A stretch of 64,000 nt of DNA from Mycolicibacterium poriferae (GCF_010728325.1 NZ_AP022570.1:1736001-1800000); one strand, 5' to 3'; shown: positions 38,588-48,012, numbered from the stretch's first letter. The notes: generated from the sequence alone by a model not told the origin. Program-made: numbers and translations.

Positions 38588-39189
38588 CCGTGCCGAGCAC
38601 CACCAGCGACGCGCAGCGGACGATGAGCTTCACCGAGATCGGGCCCGCGCAGCGCGGATCCCGTTCCGACGAGGTGGTTCTCGCCGTCTCGCCGGCGTTC
38701 GCGGACTTCTTCACCCAGACCATCGTCAATATCCCGCACGCCGAGGTCATCCGTCAGATCCTGGCGGGAATCGAGGAGCAGGAGGTCGCTGCCCGGGTGA
38801 TCCGGGTCCGGCACAGCTCCGATCTGGCGGTCGTGGCGCACACCGCGGCCAAGTTGTCCGGGTCGGGTATCGGTATCGGAATCCTTTCTCGCGGCACGTC
38901 GATGATCCATCAGCGCGACCTGCCGCGGTTGTCGAGCCTGGAACTGTTCCCGCAGTGCCCGCTGCTCACGTTGGAGACCTACCGCAACATCGGTTCCAAC
39001 GCCGCCCAGTACGCCAAAGGTGAGTCGCCGCAGCCCGTTCCGACGCTCAACGACCAGATGGCCCGTCCGCGGTGGCAGGCCAAGGCGGCGCTCCTGCACC
39101 TGAAGGAGACCGAGCAGATCAGCAAGGGCGCCAAACCGGTCGAGGTGCAGGCCGAGTTCTCCTCGGCGGCCCCGGCGGCGCTGTCCTGA
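38584..39189 (+). CDS. pduD: Diol/glycerol dehydratase medium (beta) subunit
   Basis: 201 residues from GTG 38584, overlapping the pduC stop by 4 bases. Core [26 protein letters not shown], then [21 protein letters not shown] and the cobalamin-contact region [21 protein letters not shown], as in PduD/DhaB2. The N-terminal 13 residues are not a typical amphipathic encapsulation helix of microcompartment PduD, which agrees with the absence of shell genes. The tail after residue 185 is Ala-rich. Confidence 0.93.
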   Translation: MTVPSTTSDAQRTMSFTEIGPAQRGSRSDEVVLAVSPAFADFFTQTIVNIPHAEVIRQILAGIEEQEVAARVIRVRHSSDLAVVAHTAAKLSGSGIGIGILSRGTSMIHQRDLPRLSSLELFPQCPLLTLETYRNIGSNAAQYAKGESPQPVPTLNDQMARPRWQAKAALLHLKETEQISKGAKPVEVQAEFSSAAPAALS

Positions 39190-39191
39190 CG

Positions 39192-41024
39192 GTGCACCGG
39201 ACGGTCGTCGGGGTCGACATCGGCAACTCCACCACGGAAGCCAGTCTGGCCCGCATCGGCCCCGACGGCACGGTCGACTATCTCGGCGGTGCGTTGACCC
39301 GCACCACCGGGATCAAGGGCACCGTCAAGAACGTCGACGGTGTCGTCAAGGTCGTCACCCGCGCCGCCGAACACGCCGGAATCGGGCTCGGCGCCGTCGA
39401 CGTGGTGCTGTTGAACGAGGCGACTCCGGTCATCAGCGGGCTGGCGATGGAGACCATCACCGAGACGATCATCACCGAGTCCACCATGATCGGCCACGAT
39501 CCGCGGACGCCGGGAGGCCGGGGCCTGGGCGTCGGCACCATCGTCGCCGCCGAGACGCTGTCCGACCAGGCGCCGGGCGAGTCGGTGATCGTGCTGGTCG
39601 CCGGTGGGGTGGACTTCGACGTCACCGCGGCCACCCTCAATACCGCGATGGCGCGCGGAATCGACGTCGTCGCTGCGATACTCGGCAACGACGACGCCGT
39701 GCTCGTCGCCAACCGGCTCACAGTGCCGATACCGATCATCGACGAGGTGTCGCGGATCGACGCCGTCCCGGTGGGCATGCTGGCCGCCGTCGAGGTGGCC
39801 GCGCCCGGGCAGTCGATCCGCACGCTGTCCAACGCCTACGGCCTGGCCACGATCTTCGGCTTGGACGCCGAACAGACCAGGACGGTGTCCCCGGTCGCGC
39901 GGGCGTTGACCGGCAACCGGTCGGCGGTCGTGGTGCGCACCCCGTCCGGAGACGTCGAGGACCGTCCCATCCCGGCCGGGTCGCTCGAGCTCATCGGGGT
40001 CAACCGCACGGTGTGTGTCGACGTCTCCCGCGGCGCGGCCGAGATCATGGCCGAGGTCGAACGGGTCTCCCCGCTGGCCGATGTCGCCGGGGAGTCGGGC
40101 ACGAACACCGGCGGGATGATCTCCACCGTCCGGCAGAGCATGGCGGACCTCTCCCACCACGAGTTGCGCGACGTCAAGATCAGAGATCTCCTCGCGATCG
40201 ACACGCTGGTCCCGCAGGAGGTGCGCGGCGGGGTGGCCGGCGAGGTCGCGCTGGAGAACGCGGTCGCGCTCGCGGCGATGGTGCGGACCCGGGAAAGCGG
40301 TATGCAGGCCGTCGCGGCCGTCATCGCCGAGCAGCTCGGCGAGGCCGCGGGTCGGGACATCACCGTGCGGGTCGGGGGGGTGGAGGCCGAGATGGCGGTC
40401 CGGGGTGCGCTGACCACGCCCGGCACCGATACGCCGCTGGTGGTGCTCGACATGGGCGGCGGCTCGACCGACGCCGCGGTCCTCGGGACACGTGGGGAGG
40501 TACAAGCCGTGCACCTGGCCGGGGCCGGCGATCTGGTGACCAAACTCATCGACGCCGAACTCGGCCTGGACAACCTGGAACTCGCCGAGGGCGTCAAGAA
40601 GTACCCGGCGGCCAAGGCGGAGAGCTTCTTTCACGTCAGGATGGAGAACGGCACCGCGCAGTTCTTCGAGAAGGCTCTCCCCGCCACCGCATTCGCTCGG
40701 GTGGTGACGCTGTCGCCCGAGGGCATGTCGCCGATCCCGACGCGGCATTCCCTCGACCGCATCCGGCAGGTGCGCCGCACCGCCAAGGAACGGGTGTTCG
40801 TGGTCAACGCGCTGCGCGCGCTGCGTTCCGTGGCGCCCGGCGGCGATCTGCGCCGGATCGGGTTCGTCGTGCTGCTGGGTGGTTGTGCACTGGACTTCGA
40901 GATCCCCGAGCTCATCGCCGACGCGCTGGCGCCTCACGGAATCGTCTGCGGCACCGGCAATGTTCGTGGCAGTGAGGGGCCTCGCAACGCGGTGGCCACC
41001 GGTCTGGTGGCGGCCTATGCGTGA
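39192..41024 (+). CDS. pduG: Diol dehydratase reactivase large subunit
   Basis: 610 residues, equal to PduG/DdrA. ASKHA-fold ATPase: phosphate loop GVDIGNSTTEASLARI near the N terminus and VLDMGGGSTDAAVLG in the second half, plus GIDVVAAILGNDDAVLVANR. It uses ATP to swap damaged cobalamin out of inactivated dehydratase. GTG 39192 starts two bases after the pduD stop. The start of the next gene overlaps its end by eight bases. The family confirms that the upstream genes form a true B12 dehydratase prone to suicide inactivation, as with glycerol. Confidence 0.93.
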   Translation: MHRTVVGVDIGNSTTEASLARIGPDGTVDYLGGALTRTTGIKGTVKNVDGVVKVVTRAAEHAGIGLGAVDVVLLNEATPVISGLAMETITETIITESTMIGHDPRTPGGRGLGVGTIVAAETLSDQAPGESVIVLVAGGVDFDVTAATLNTAMARGIDVVAAILGNDDAVLVANRLTVPIPIIDEVSRIDAVPVGMLAAVEVAAPGQSIRTLSNAYGLATIFGLDAEQTRTVSPVARALTGNRSAVVVRTPSGDVEDRPIPAGSLELIGVNRTVCVDVSRGAAEIMAEVERVSPLADVAGESGTNTGGMISTVRQSMADLSHHELRDVKIRDLLAIDTLVPQEVRGGVAGEVALENAVALAAMVRTRESGMQAVAAVIAEQLGEAAGRDITVRVGGVEAEMAVRGALTTPGTDTPLVVLDMGGGSTDAAVLGTRGEVQAVHLAGAGDLVTKLIDAELGLDNLELAEGVKKYPAAKAESFFHVRMENGTAQFFEKALPATAFARVVTLSPEGMSPIPTRHSLDRIRQVRRTAKERVFVVNALRALRSVAPGGDLRRIGFVVLLGGCALDFEIPELIADALAPHGIVCGTGNVRGSEGPRNAVATGLVAAYA

Positions 41025-41397
41025 CGGTGGTCAACCCGAGCGGCCGGCAGTGCACGTGCTCAGCGTCGCCGCCGGACCTGTCGAGCGGGAGGTCCTCGCG
41101 GGGATCGAGGAGGAGGGGGTGCCGTTCGCGCTCGGCCGCCCCGCCACGGACACCGGCGCCGACGAGCTCGCGCACACCGCGGCGCGGGTGTCGTCGCTCG
41201 ATGTCGGGGTGGGCATCGATCAGCACGGTCGCGTGTGCATCAGCCACGAGATGCTCACCGCGCCGATGCCCGACCTCGCGTGTGACGGTGCCGCGTCCGT
41301 CGGAGCCGCGCGGGCGGCCGGACACAACGCGGCACGCATCGTCGTGGGGGTGCCCCTGCGGCTCAGTCCGCCGGTTGCTCGTAGCGCCGAGACGTGA
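41017..41397 (+). CDS. pduH: Diol dehydratase reactivase small subunit
   Basis: 126 residues, PduH/DdrB-like with a fold related to the medium subunit: VEREVLAGIEEEGVPFALG, ELAHTAARVSSLDVGVGID, then SVGAARAAGHNAARIV. It replaces the beta subunit of the dehydratase during reactivation. ATG 41017 overlaps the pduG stop. The 3' end overlaps the convergent cobI-cobJ gene by 35 bases. End of the operon pduECD-GH. Confidence 0.9.
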   Translation: MRDGGQPERPAVHVLSVAAGPVEREVLAGIEEEGVPFALGRPATDTGADELAHTAARVSSLDVGVGIDQHGRVCISHEMLTAPMPDLACDGAASVGAARAAGHNAARIVVGVPLRLSPPVARSAET

Positions 41398-42877
41398 ACA
41401 CCAGGTCTCCGGCGGCCCGAGCGACGACGCGGGTCGTCGACGACCCGATGATGAGCAGGGTGCGCATGTCGACGGTGTCCGGGTCCAGCCCGGCGACCGT
41501 GGTCGAGGTCAGGCGCTGCTGCTCTCCGCCCACGTCATGACCGAGGATGACGGGCCGATCTGCCGGCAGCCGTTGCTGCAGCAGCTCCTTCAAGGCCGCC
41601 ACCTGCCAGCCGCGGCTGCGCGACCCGGGGTTGTAGACGGCGATCACCAGGTCGGCATCCAGGGCGCTGTGCAGGCGGCGCTCGATGACCTCCCAGCTCT
41701 TGAGCCGGTCGGACAGCGAGATCGTCATGTAGTCGTGGCCCAGCGGCGCGCCGACCGCCGCGGCGACGGCATTGGCGGCCGTCACCCCCGGCACCACCCG
41801 CACCGCCACGTCGTGGAACTGCGGTTCGGCGGCCACCTCGGTCACGGCTGCGGCCATCGCGAAGACGCCGGGGTCACCGGAGCTGACCACCGCCACCCGC
41901 GCGCCGCGGCGGGCGAGATCCAGTGCCATGCAGGCGCGCTCGGACTCGACCTGGTTGTCACTCGGATGCATGCGTTGGCCGGGCCGCGGACAGATTCGCC
42001 CCAGGTAGGTCTTGTAGCCCACCAGATCGGTGGCCCGCGCCAGCTCGGTCCGCACCTCGGGGGTGGTCCACCGGTCCGCGCCGGGGCCGAGTCCGACGAC
42101 GACGACCTCGCCGGGCTGGGCCGGATCGCCCACCGAAGGGTTGTTCAGCGGCCCGGGCACCACCACCATCGAGAAGTACGGCACCGACGCCGGGTCGACG
42201 TCCGCGACCGGTGCGACCTTCTGGGCACCGGTGGACGCGCGCTCGACGTACCAGCCGCGATCGGCGACGCCCGCGGCGTCGAGGGCGTCGCGGACCTTCG
42301 CGAAGTTGCGTCCCAGCTTCATGATCGCCGCGGCGTCACAGTCCCGCAGGCGGCGCACCAGTTCGGCGGTCGGCAGCGTGCCGGGCAGCACGGTCAGCGT
42401 CTCCTCACCCTCGACCAGCGGAGTTCCCACCGCCATCGCCGACGCGGACACCGAGGTCACGCCGGGAATGATCTCGGTGTCGAACCGCCCGGCGAGGCGC
42501 TTGTGCATGTGCATGTAGGAGCTGTAGAACAGCGGGTCGCCCTCGGCCAGCAGCGCGACATCGCGGCCGGCGCTCAGGTGAGCCGCCAGCACGTCACTGG
42601 CCGCGGTGTAGAACTCCGCCAGCGCACCCCGGTAGCCGCCGGGATGGTCGGTGGTCTCGGTGGTGACCGGGTACACGAGCCGCTCGTGGATCTGTCCGTC
42701 GCGCAGGTACGGCTGAGCTACCGACAGCGCGATGCTGCGGCCGTGTCGGGCGCAGTGGAACGCCACCACGTCGGCCCGCTCGATCGCCCGGGCCGCCTTG
42801 AACGTGACCAGCTCGCTGTCGCCGGGGCCGAGGCCCACCGCCCAGAGTTTCCCCGGCGCCCGCTCATCACTGCCCAT
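41363..42877 (-). CDS. cobIJ: CobI-CobJ fusion, precorrin-2 C20- and precorrin-3B C17-methyltransferase
   Basis: 504 residues, two tetrapyrrole methylase domains. CobI part (about 8-245): GKLWAVGLGPGDSELVTFKA, LAEGDPLFYSSY and the Pro-Gly stretch EIIPGVTSVSASA. CobJ part (about 255-490): EVVVVGLGPGADRWTTPEV, VVSSGDPGVFAMA, VVPGVTAANAVAAAVGAPLGHDY. This fusion is also found in M. tuberculosis Rv2066. It acts in the aerobic cobalamin pathway, two steps apart. Together with the SUMT gene it gives the block two B12-pathway genes of its own; other cob genes are not in the window. Convergent with pduH. Confidence 0.93.
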   Translation of the reverse strand: MGSDERAPGKLWAVGLGPGDSELVTFKAARAIERADVVAFHCARHGRSIALSVAQPYLRDGQIHERLVYPVTTETTDHPGGYRGALAEFYTAASDVLAAHLSAGRDVALLAEGDPLFYSSYMHMHKRLAGRFDTEIIPGVTSVSASAMAVGTPLVEGEETLTVLPGTLPTAELVRRLRDCDAAAIMKLGRNFAKVRDALDAAGVADRGWYVERASTGAQKVAPVADVDPASVPYFSMVVVPGPLNNPSVGDPAQPGEVVVVGLGPGADRWTTPEVRTELARATDLVGYKTYLGRICPRPGQRMHPSDNQVESERACMALDLARRGARVAVVSSGDPGVFAMAAAVTEVAAEPQFHDVAVRVVPGVTAANAVAAAVGAPLGHDYMTISLSDRLKSWEVIERRLHSALDADLVIAVYNPGSRSRGWQVAALKELLQQRLPADRPVILGHDVGGEQQRLTSTTVAGLDPDTVDMRTLLIIGSSTTRVVARAAGDLVFTSRRYEQPAD

Positions 42878-43079
42878 GGGTTGACGTTAACCCGGCCCGC
42901 CCGCGCCGGACAGGCTGAGTCCGGCGTTCCCGACAAACGTCTAGGCCCGTCGCAGGGTGAAGCCCCGAGCCGGGCGAGAGAGATCTGGTTCACAGGAAGT
43001 TCGGCTAACGTTTCATTAGACAGGTCATTAGGACAGATCAGGGGAAGGAGGCGGCTGCTCCCCGCCGTCGGCTGGCAGC

Positions 43080-44248
43080 GTGCCGCATAACCGGATGGCC
43101 CACAGGCAGGTGCAGGAGCTGCACGAACTCGTCGTGGCCGGCCAGGTCGACCCGACCGAGCTCGGTGACATGGCGCTCCGTGACGTCGTCGCCGACAGCT
43201 GGCGCCGAAGCATCAGCAGGGGTGTCGATCCCGATCGCCAAGGCCCTCAGTCGGCAGACGACAACGAACTCGAGCGTCTGCGCCGCGCGCATCCGTTGAC
43301 CGGGGCGATGCCGCTGATCCGCCGTCTGCTGGTCGACGATGCCGCCGAGGCCGGGCACATGGTCGGCGTGGCCGATGCCTCCGGGACCCTGCTGTGGGTG
43401 GAGGGCAACCGCCGGGCGTGCCGCAAGGGCGAGGCGAGAACTTCCTCCCGGGCGCGGACTGGAGTGAACGCAGCGCAGGCACCAACGCGCCGGGAACGGC
43501 GCTCGTCGTGGACCGCGAGGTGCAGATCAGGCGGTGGGAGCATTTCTCCCGCGTCGCCCAGCCGTGGAGTTGCACGGCCGCTCCCGTGCGTGACCCGACC
43601 ACCGGCGAGCTGTTGGGCGTGATCGACCTGACCGGCCACGCGGACGCGGCCGCACCCCAGACGCTGGCGTTGCTGCGGGCCACGGCGCTCGCCGTCGGCA
43701 AGTACGTCGCGTTGCAGCGGCTGACGCAGACCGCCGCCGAGGTGGGGCCCAGCTCGTACAGCGCGCGGTTGACCGTGCTGACGGCGCGTCGCCCCACGTG
43801 GACGGTCTGTCGTGGCGCCGGTGCCGGGCAGTCGGTCAACCTGGCCCCGCGCCACGCCGACATCCTGGTGCTGTTGATGCAGCACCCCGAGGGTCTCAGT
43901 GCCGATCATCTGGCGGTGTTGCTCGACGACAACGATCTCGACGCCGTCTCGGTGCGCGCCGAGATGTCGCGGCTGCGCCGCGCGATCGGGGCCAGATTCC
44001 TGGGCTCGAAGCCCTACCGGCTGCTCGAACCGGTCACCAGCGATCTCGACGGTGTGCTCGATGCGCTGGCGACCGGGGACATCTCCCGGGCGCTGGAACT
44101 GTGCTCCGGCCCGCTGCTGCCCAACTCACCGTCACCGGGCATCGCCCGGCTCCGCGTCGAGGTGTGCGCCGCGCTGCGGTTGGCGGTCATCGAGGCCAAT
44201 GACGACGCTCTGCTCGAGCGCTGGCGCCGCACCGGCCACGGCAGCTGA
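43080..44248 (+). pseudogene. GAF-domain regulator 2, interrupted by a one-base frameshift
   Basis: Paralog of the regulator at 25910-27226. The first frame runs from GTG 43080 through VQELHELVVAGQVDPTELGD to WVEGNRRACRKGEA, then leaves the family; the family resumes in another frame as ENFLPGADWSERSAGTNAPGTAL and runs to 44248 with the winged-helix region (LSADHLAVLLDDNDLDAVS). Comparison with the paralog places one missing base at about 43434-43439 (GAGGCGAGAAC). With that base restored the protein would have about 389 residues. It may be a recent pseudogene, a programmed shift (no slippery run is seen) or a sequence error. The 3' end overlaps the LysE gene by 117 bases. Confidence 0.8.
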
Positions 44249-44896
44249 GGCCTGTCCCAGCGCGAAGACGCCGAAGCCGAGAAGGCAGAGCCCACAGACC
44301 GATTCGAGGAAGGCGCGGTTGTGCGGACGGCCCAGCCGTCGCCGGGCCAGCCCGGACATCACCGAGACGCCGGTGAGGAAGACGATCCCGACGGCCGCGT
44401 GGACGAGTCCCAGCAGGGCGCCCAGCCAGACGGTGACGGGCCGGCCGATGAACAGCGCAGGCATGACCGAGAGGTAGAAGACACCGATCTTCGGGTTGAG
44501 GACGTTGGTGGTCAGACCGGTCAGGAAGTGGGTGACCGTCGCCCCGCCGTGCGCCCCGCCGTGCGGCGCGTCGTCCGGGGCAGTGTCGATGTCGGCGGCG
44601 GTACGCCACGAGGTGCGGGCGGCCGCGAAGCTGCGGATCGCGAGGTGACACAGATAGATTCCGCCTGCGGCGGCAATCAGGGCGGAGGCCAGCGGGTTTC
44701 GGCCCAGGATCACCGCGGCACCCAGCCCGGCGAGTGCACCCCACAGTACCGGGCCGCACACCACTCCTGTTGCGGTGACGATACCGGCGCGGGTGCCGTC
44801 GCGCAGGCTGGCGTTGAGCACGAGCACGGTGTCGGCGCCGGGCATGAGCACCACGACGACGGCGATCCCGGCGAACGCGGCGAGGGCGCGGTCCAC
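44132..44896 (-). CDS. LysE-family amino acid exporter
   Basis: 254 residues, about six hydrophobic helices. N-terminal region FAGIAVVVVLMPGADTVLVLNASLRDGTRAGI is the LysE/RhtB signature. Inner-membrane exporter of amino acids or derivatives. GTG 44894-44896 lies 3 bases after the thioesterase stop, so it is the last gene of the ilvE-like/MocR/thioesterase/LysE operon. The final 25-30 residues (after residue 225) are polar and lie in the stretch that overlaps the convergent GAF regulator. An aminotransferase with an exporter hints at disposal of an amino acid or keto acid. Confidence 0.85.
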   Translation of the reverse strand: MDRALAAFAGIAVVVVLMPGADTVLVLNASLRDGTRAGIVTATGVVCGPVLWGALAGLGAAVILGRNPLASALIAAAGGIYLCHLAIRSFAAARTSWRTAADIDTAPDDAPHGGAHGGATVTHFLTGLTTNVLNPKIGVFYLSVMPALFIGRPVTVWLGALLGLVHAAVGIVFLTGVSVMSGLARRRLGRPHNRAFLESVCGLCLLGFGVFALGQASAAVAGAAPALEQSVVIGLDDRQPQRGAHLDAEPGDAR

Positions 44897-44899
44897 CCG

Positions 44900-45352
44900 T
44901 CACTCCGTGTCGGCGGTGTCGATCAGCCGGATGAGGGTCTGTCGTCCGGTCGCCACGTGGGTGCGACTTCCGGCGTTGACGTTGAAGCCCTCGAGGCGGC
45001 ACACGGTCAGGGTTCGACCGCTCTTGATCACGGTGGCTTCGGCGACCAGGACGTCACCGATCGCCGGGGCCAGCAGGTTCACCGTGAAATCGACGGTCAG
45101 CACGGAGTCTCGCGCCGAGTATGTGGACATCCCGGCGTAGCCGCCCGCGGTGTCGACGAGGGCACTGGTGGCACCGGCGTGGAAGTAGCCGTGTTGCTGG
45201 GTCAGTTCGGCGCGGTAGGGCAGGTGCAGTGCGCAGAAGCCGCGACGCAGCTCGGCGATGGACGCGCCGAGATGTGTCATGAGCCCCTGGCGGGAGAAGC
45301 TGTCGGTGATGTGCCGGGTGATGTCGGCGTCGAGGTCGCCGGATTTCGCCAT
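44900..45352 (-). CDS. PaaI-like hotdog thioesterase
   Basis: 150 residues, hotdog fold. Seen: LGASIAELRRGFCALHLPYR, then HGYFHAGATSALVDTAGGYAG, the PaaI-type catalytic helix region, and VDFTVNLLAPAIGDVLVAEA. Hydrolyses acyl-CoA thioesters; the acyl group cannot be told. ATG 45352 is preceded by GAAAGGA. Third gene of the ilvE-like operon. Confidence 0.88.
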   Translation of the reverse strand: MAKSGDLDADITRHITDSFSRQGLMTHLGASIAELRRGFCALHLPYRAELTQQHGYFHAGATSALVDTAGGYAGMSTYSARDSVLTVDFTVNLLAPAIGDVLVAEATVIKSGRTLTVCRLEGFNVNAGSRTHVATGRQTLIRLIDTADTE

Positions 45353-45379
45353 GGGCGGATCCTTTCGGTGGTCGAGGTG

Positions 45380-46816
45380 CTACAGGGTCGGTGGTAGCCG
45401 GTGGTGCGCGGCCGCGCCGGCGAGCGGGAGCAGCGAGTCCCACGTGTCGCGCAGGATGCCGACGCCGCGCCGGATGCGGTCGGGGTCACCGGTGAACGGC
45501 ACTCTGATGAATCGTTCGTGCGTTCCGTCGGTGCCGAACTTGGTGCCCGCAGTGATCCGGACTCCACGGCGTTGCGCGGCCTGGGCCAGCGCCGAACTGA
45601 TCGGGGCTCGCAGCCCCACCCACAGCGAGAGCCCGCCGCGCACGACGGGGATGTCCCAGTCGGGCAGCTGGGTGCGCAGCAGATCGGTGAGCAGGTCGCG
45701 ACGATCGCGCAGCAGTGCGCGCCGGTGGGCCAGGAAGCCGTCGTAGTTCGAGAGCACGTCGGCGGCCACCGTCTGGTCGAGGACCGAGGTGCCGAGGTCA
45801 CCGGCGGGACGGGCGCCGACCAGCCGGCTGAGCAGCACGGGGTCGGCGCGGACCCAGCCGATGCGCAGTCCACCCCAGATGGTCTTGCTCAACGACCCGA
45901 CGCTGACCACGGTGCCGGCCGAGTGCCGGCCGGCCAGACAGGCGAACGACGGTGGCGCGCTCGGCCTGTCGATGTCGAGGTCGGCGGTGGTCTCGTCGAC
46001 GAGCAGCAGCGTCCCGCTCCGGCGTGCCGCATCGAGGACCCGCTCGCGGACCGCTTCGGGCATCGTTGCGCCGGTCGGATTGTGAAAGTCCGGAATCAGG
46101 TATGCCAGCTGCGGGCGCATGCGTGTGACGATGCTGACGAGATGCTCGCCGTCCCAGCCGAGATTCGACACCGGTGTGCTGGCCAGGCGGCCGCCGGCGG
46201 TGAGAACGGCCTCGTAGGCGTGGGGGTAGGTGGGTGCTTCGACGACGACGTTGTCCCTGTGCCGCAACACTGTTCGGCTCACCAGCGCGATGGCATGCTG
46301 GGCGCCGACGGTGATCATGATTTGTTCGGCGGATGTCGGGGCGCCGAGCGCGCAGTAGCGCTCCGCGATCTGTTCCCGGAGGTGCCGTTCGCCCACGAGG
46401 TCGAAGCCCGGGTGCGCCAGGATGGTCGTCGCGGCGTCACCGGCGCGGCTTAGTACGTCGCTCAGTCCGGGAACCGGTGGGGGGACGGCGCGCGCGAAAT
46501 CGACCTCGGTTCCCGACGTCGCGGTGGGGGAGGTGGGCAGCACGGCGACGCTGCCGGAACCCCGCACGCTGATGAGATGTCCACTGTCCCGCAGGGCGCG
46601 GTAGGCCGCGACCACGGTGGTGCGGCTGCGTCCGAGGGCGTCGGCCAGTTCCCGCTCGGCCGGCAGCCGGGTGTAGGTGGCGATGCGGCCGTCGTCGAGC
46701 AGTAGTGCGATACGCGCGGCCAGCGCGCTGTACACCGCATCGCCGACCTCCCACTCACCCAACAGGGCGACGAGTTGCTTGGCTCCGATGTGTGCCCGGG
46801 CGAGAGACCGGGTCAT
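45380..46816 (-). CDS. MocR-type regulator (GntR helix-turn-helix fused to aminotransferase)
   Basis: 478 residues. N-terminal GntR winged helix (about 25-95: LPAERELADALGRSRTTVVAAYRAL) and a type I aminotransferase-like domain (about 115-470) with VGAQHAIAL and the PLP Lys in VSVGSLSKTIWGGLRIGW. MocR proteins sense PLP or an amino acid. The start overlaps the ilvE-like stop by 4 bases. A likely operator (GTGGAC-TG-GTCCAC) lies upstream of the operon, so it probably controls its own transcription along with the transaminase. Confidence 0.92.
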   Translation of the reverse strand: MTRSLARAHIGAKQLVALLGEWEVGDAVYSALAARIALLLDDGRIATYTRLPAERELADALGRSRTTVVAAYRALRDSGHLISVRGSGSVAVLPTSPTATSGTEVDFARAVPPPVPGLSDVLSRAGDAATTILAHPGFDLVGERHLREQIAERYCALGAPTSAEQIMITVGAQHAIALVSRTVLRHRDNVVVEAPTYPHAYEAVLTAGGRLASTPVSNLGWDGEHLVSIVTRMRPQLAYLIPDFHNPTGATMPEAVRERVLDAARRSGTLLLVDETTADLDIDRPSAPPSFACLAGRHSAGTVVSVGSLSKTIWGGLRIGWVRADPVLLSRLVGARPAGDLGTSVLDQTVAADVLSNYDGFLAHRRALLRDRRDLLTDLLRTQLPDWDIPVVRGGLSLWVGLRAPISSALAQAAQRRGVRITAGTKFGTDGTHERFIRVPFTGDPDRIRRGVGILRDTWDSLLPLAGAAAHHRLPPTL

Positions 46817-47865
46817 CGCGGGGCAGGTCCCAGATCGAGCAGCCAGCCTCGCCGGTCCGGGATCGTGCCGTGCTGGATGCCGGTCAGTTCGTCCCTGAGT
46901 TGTTGTGCCGTCGAGGGGCTTCCGCTCGCGCGGGTTTCGATCACCGTGTCGTCGGTGACGAGTGCGGCGATCGGGGTGATCACCGCGGCGGTGCCGGCGG
47001 CGAACACCTCGGTGAGTTCACCTGTGGCGGCTGCCTCCTTCCACTCGGTGATGCTGATCGGCCGCTCCTCGACCCGTTGGCCACGATCGCGAGCCAGTTC
47101 GATCACGCTGTCGCGGGTCACCCCGGCCAGAATGGCGCCGTTCAGCGGTGGCGTGACCAAGGTTCCGTCGGCGAAGACGAAGAAGATGTTCATGCTGCCC
47201 GCTTCCTCCACCCAGGTACGTGTGGCGGCGTCGGTGAACAGCACCTGCTGGCAACCGTGCGCCTTGGCCTCGGTCTGGGCCACCAGTGCGGCGGCATAGT
47301 TACCGCCACACTTGGCTGCCCCCGTGCCGCCCGCTCCGGCGCGGGAATGATTCTGCGACAACCACAGTGAAATACCGGTCTCGGTGTCGCCGAAATACGA
47401 TCCGGCGGGGCTGGCGATGACCCCGTACGTCGCGTGCCGGGCCGGTCGCACCCCGAGGAGAGCCTCCGTGCCGATGACGAACGGCCGCACGTACAGGCTG
47501 ACTCCGGGCCGGTCGGACACCCACGCGGCATCGACGAGGGCCAGCTGGCGGATCGATTCGACGAACAACCCGGCGGGCACGGCCGGTAACGCCAACCGTG
47601 CCGCCGAGGCGGCGAACCGCCGGGCGTTCATGTCGGGCCGGAACAGACGCAGGTGGCCGTCGCGGTGGCGGTACACCTTCAAACCCTCGAAGATCTCCTG
47701 CCCGTACTGCAGGGCCGTCGCGGCCGGGTCCATCGGCAACGGCCCGTAGGGCACCACGCGCCGGCCGTGCCAGCCGCTCTGCTCGCTGAAGTCGACGAGC
47801 ACCATGTGGTCGGTGAAGTGCGCGCCGAAGCCCGGGGCGGCCAACACGGCCGGATCGATGGTCAC
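46813..47865 (-). CDS. ilvE: Branched-chain amino acid aminotransferase-like (class IV)
   Basis: 350 residues, fold type IV PLP enzyme. Matches IlvE: YGPLPMDPAATALQYGQEIFEGLKVYR, SLYVRPFVIGTE, and GGTGAAKCGGNYAAAL with the PLP-binding Lys. Transfers amino groups between Leu/Ile/Val and 2-oxoglutarate, or a related pair. Compared with M. tuberculosis IlvE a Phe after that Lys is Cys, and the protein is a little shorter, so it may be a paralog with special duty in the MocR-controlled operon. Start GTG 47863-47865 with GAGGAGGAGACC upstream. Convergent context with the diol block ends here. Confidence 0.8.
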   Translation of the reverse strand: MTIDPAVLAAPGFGAHFTDHMVLVDFSEQSGWHGRRVVPYGPLPMDPAATALQYGQEIFEGLKVYRHRDGHLRLFRPDMNARRFAASAARLALPAVPAGLFVESIRQLALVDAAWVSDRPGVSLYVRPFVIGTEALLGVRPARHATYGVIASPAGSYFGDTETGISLWLSQNHSRAGAGGTGAAKCGGNYAAALVAQTEAKAHGCQQVLFTDAATRTWVEEAGSMNIFFVFADGTLVTPPLNGAILAGVTRDSVIELARDRGQRVEERPISITEWKEAAATGELTEVFAAGTAAVITPIAALVTDDTVIETRASGSPSTAQQLRDELTGIQHGTIPDRRGWLLDLGPAPR

Positions 47866-47945
47866 GCTGGTCTCCTCCTCGAGGTCAGTCGGAGTGCCCA
47901 GTCAACGTGATCCAATCGCGGCTGTCAGCGGCCAATTCAGCAGAA

Positions 47946-47959
47946 GTGGACTGGTCCAC
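47946..47959. promoter_or_regulatory. Candidate MocR operator
   Basis: GTGGAC-TG-GTCCAC, a perfect inverted repeat with 2-base spacer, 81 bases upstream of the ilvE-like gene. AAGTGGACT at its left end resembles the known PdxR-type motif AAAGTGGWCTA of actinobacterial MocR regulators. It is the best candidate for the MocR protein two genes away in this operon. Confidence 0.55.
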
Positions 47960-48012
47960 CGCGGCGGGATTGGTGCTGCCACACGGCTGGTCGGGTGTGC
48001 AGAATGCCGCGC

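Noticed and set aside
42878..43079. Possible cobalamin riboswitch or shared operator before the CobI-CobJ gene
   Set aside because: No B12 box and no TGCAACG repeat; only a short GTTGACGTTAAC near-palindrome is seen close to the start.
43434..43439. Programmed ribosomal frameshift in the second GAF regulator
   Set aside because: No slippery heptamer or downstream pseudoknot-like structure is evident; a simple one-base loss or sequence error is more likely.
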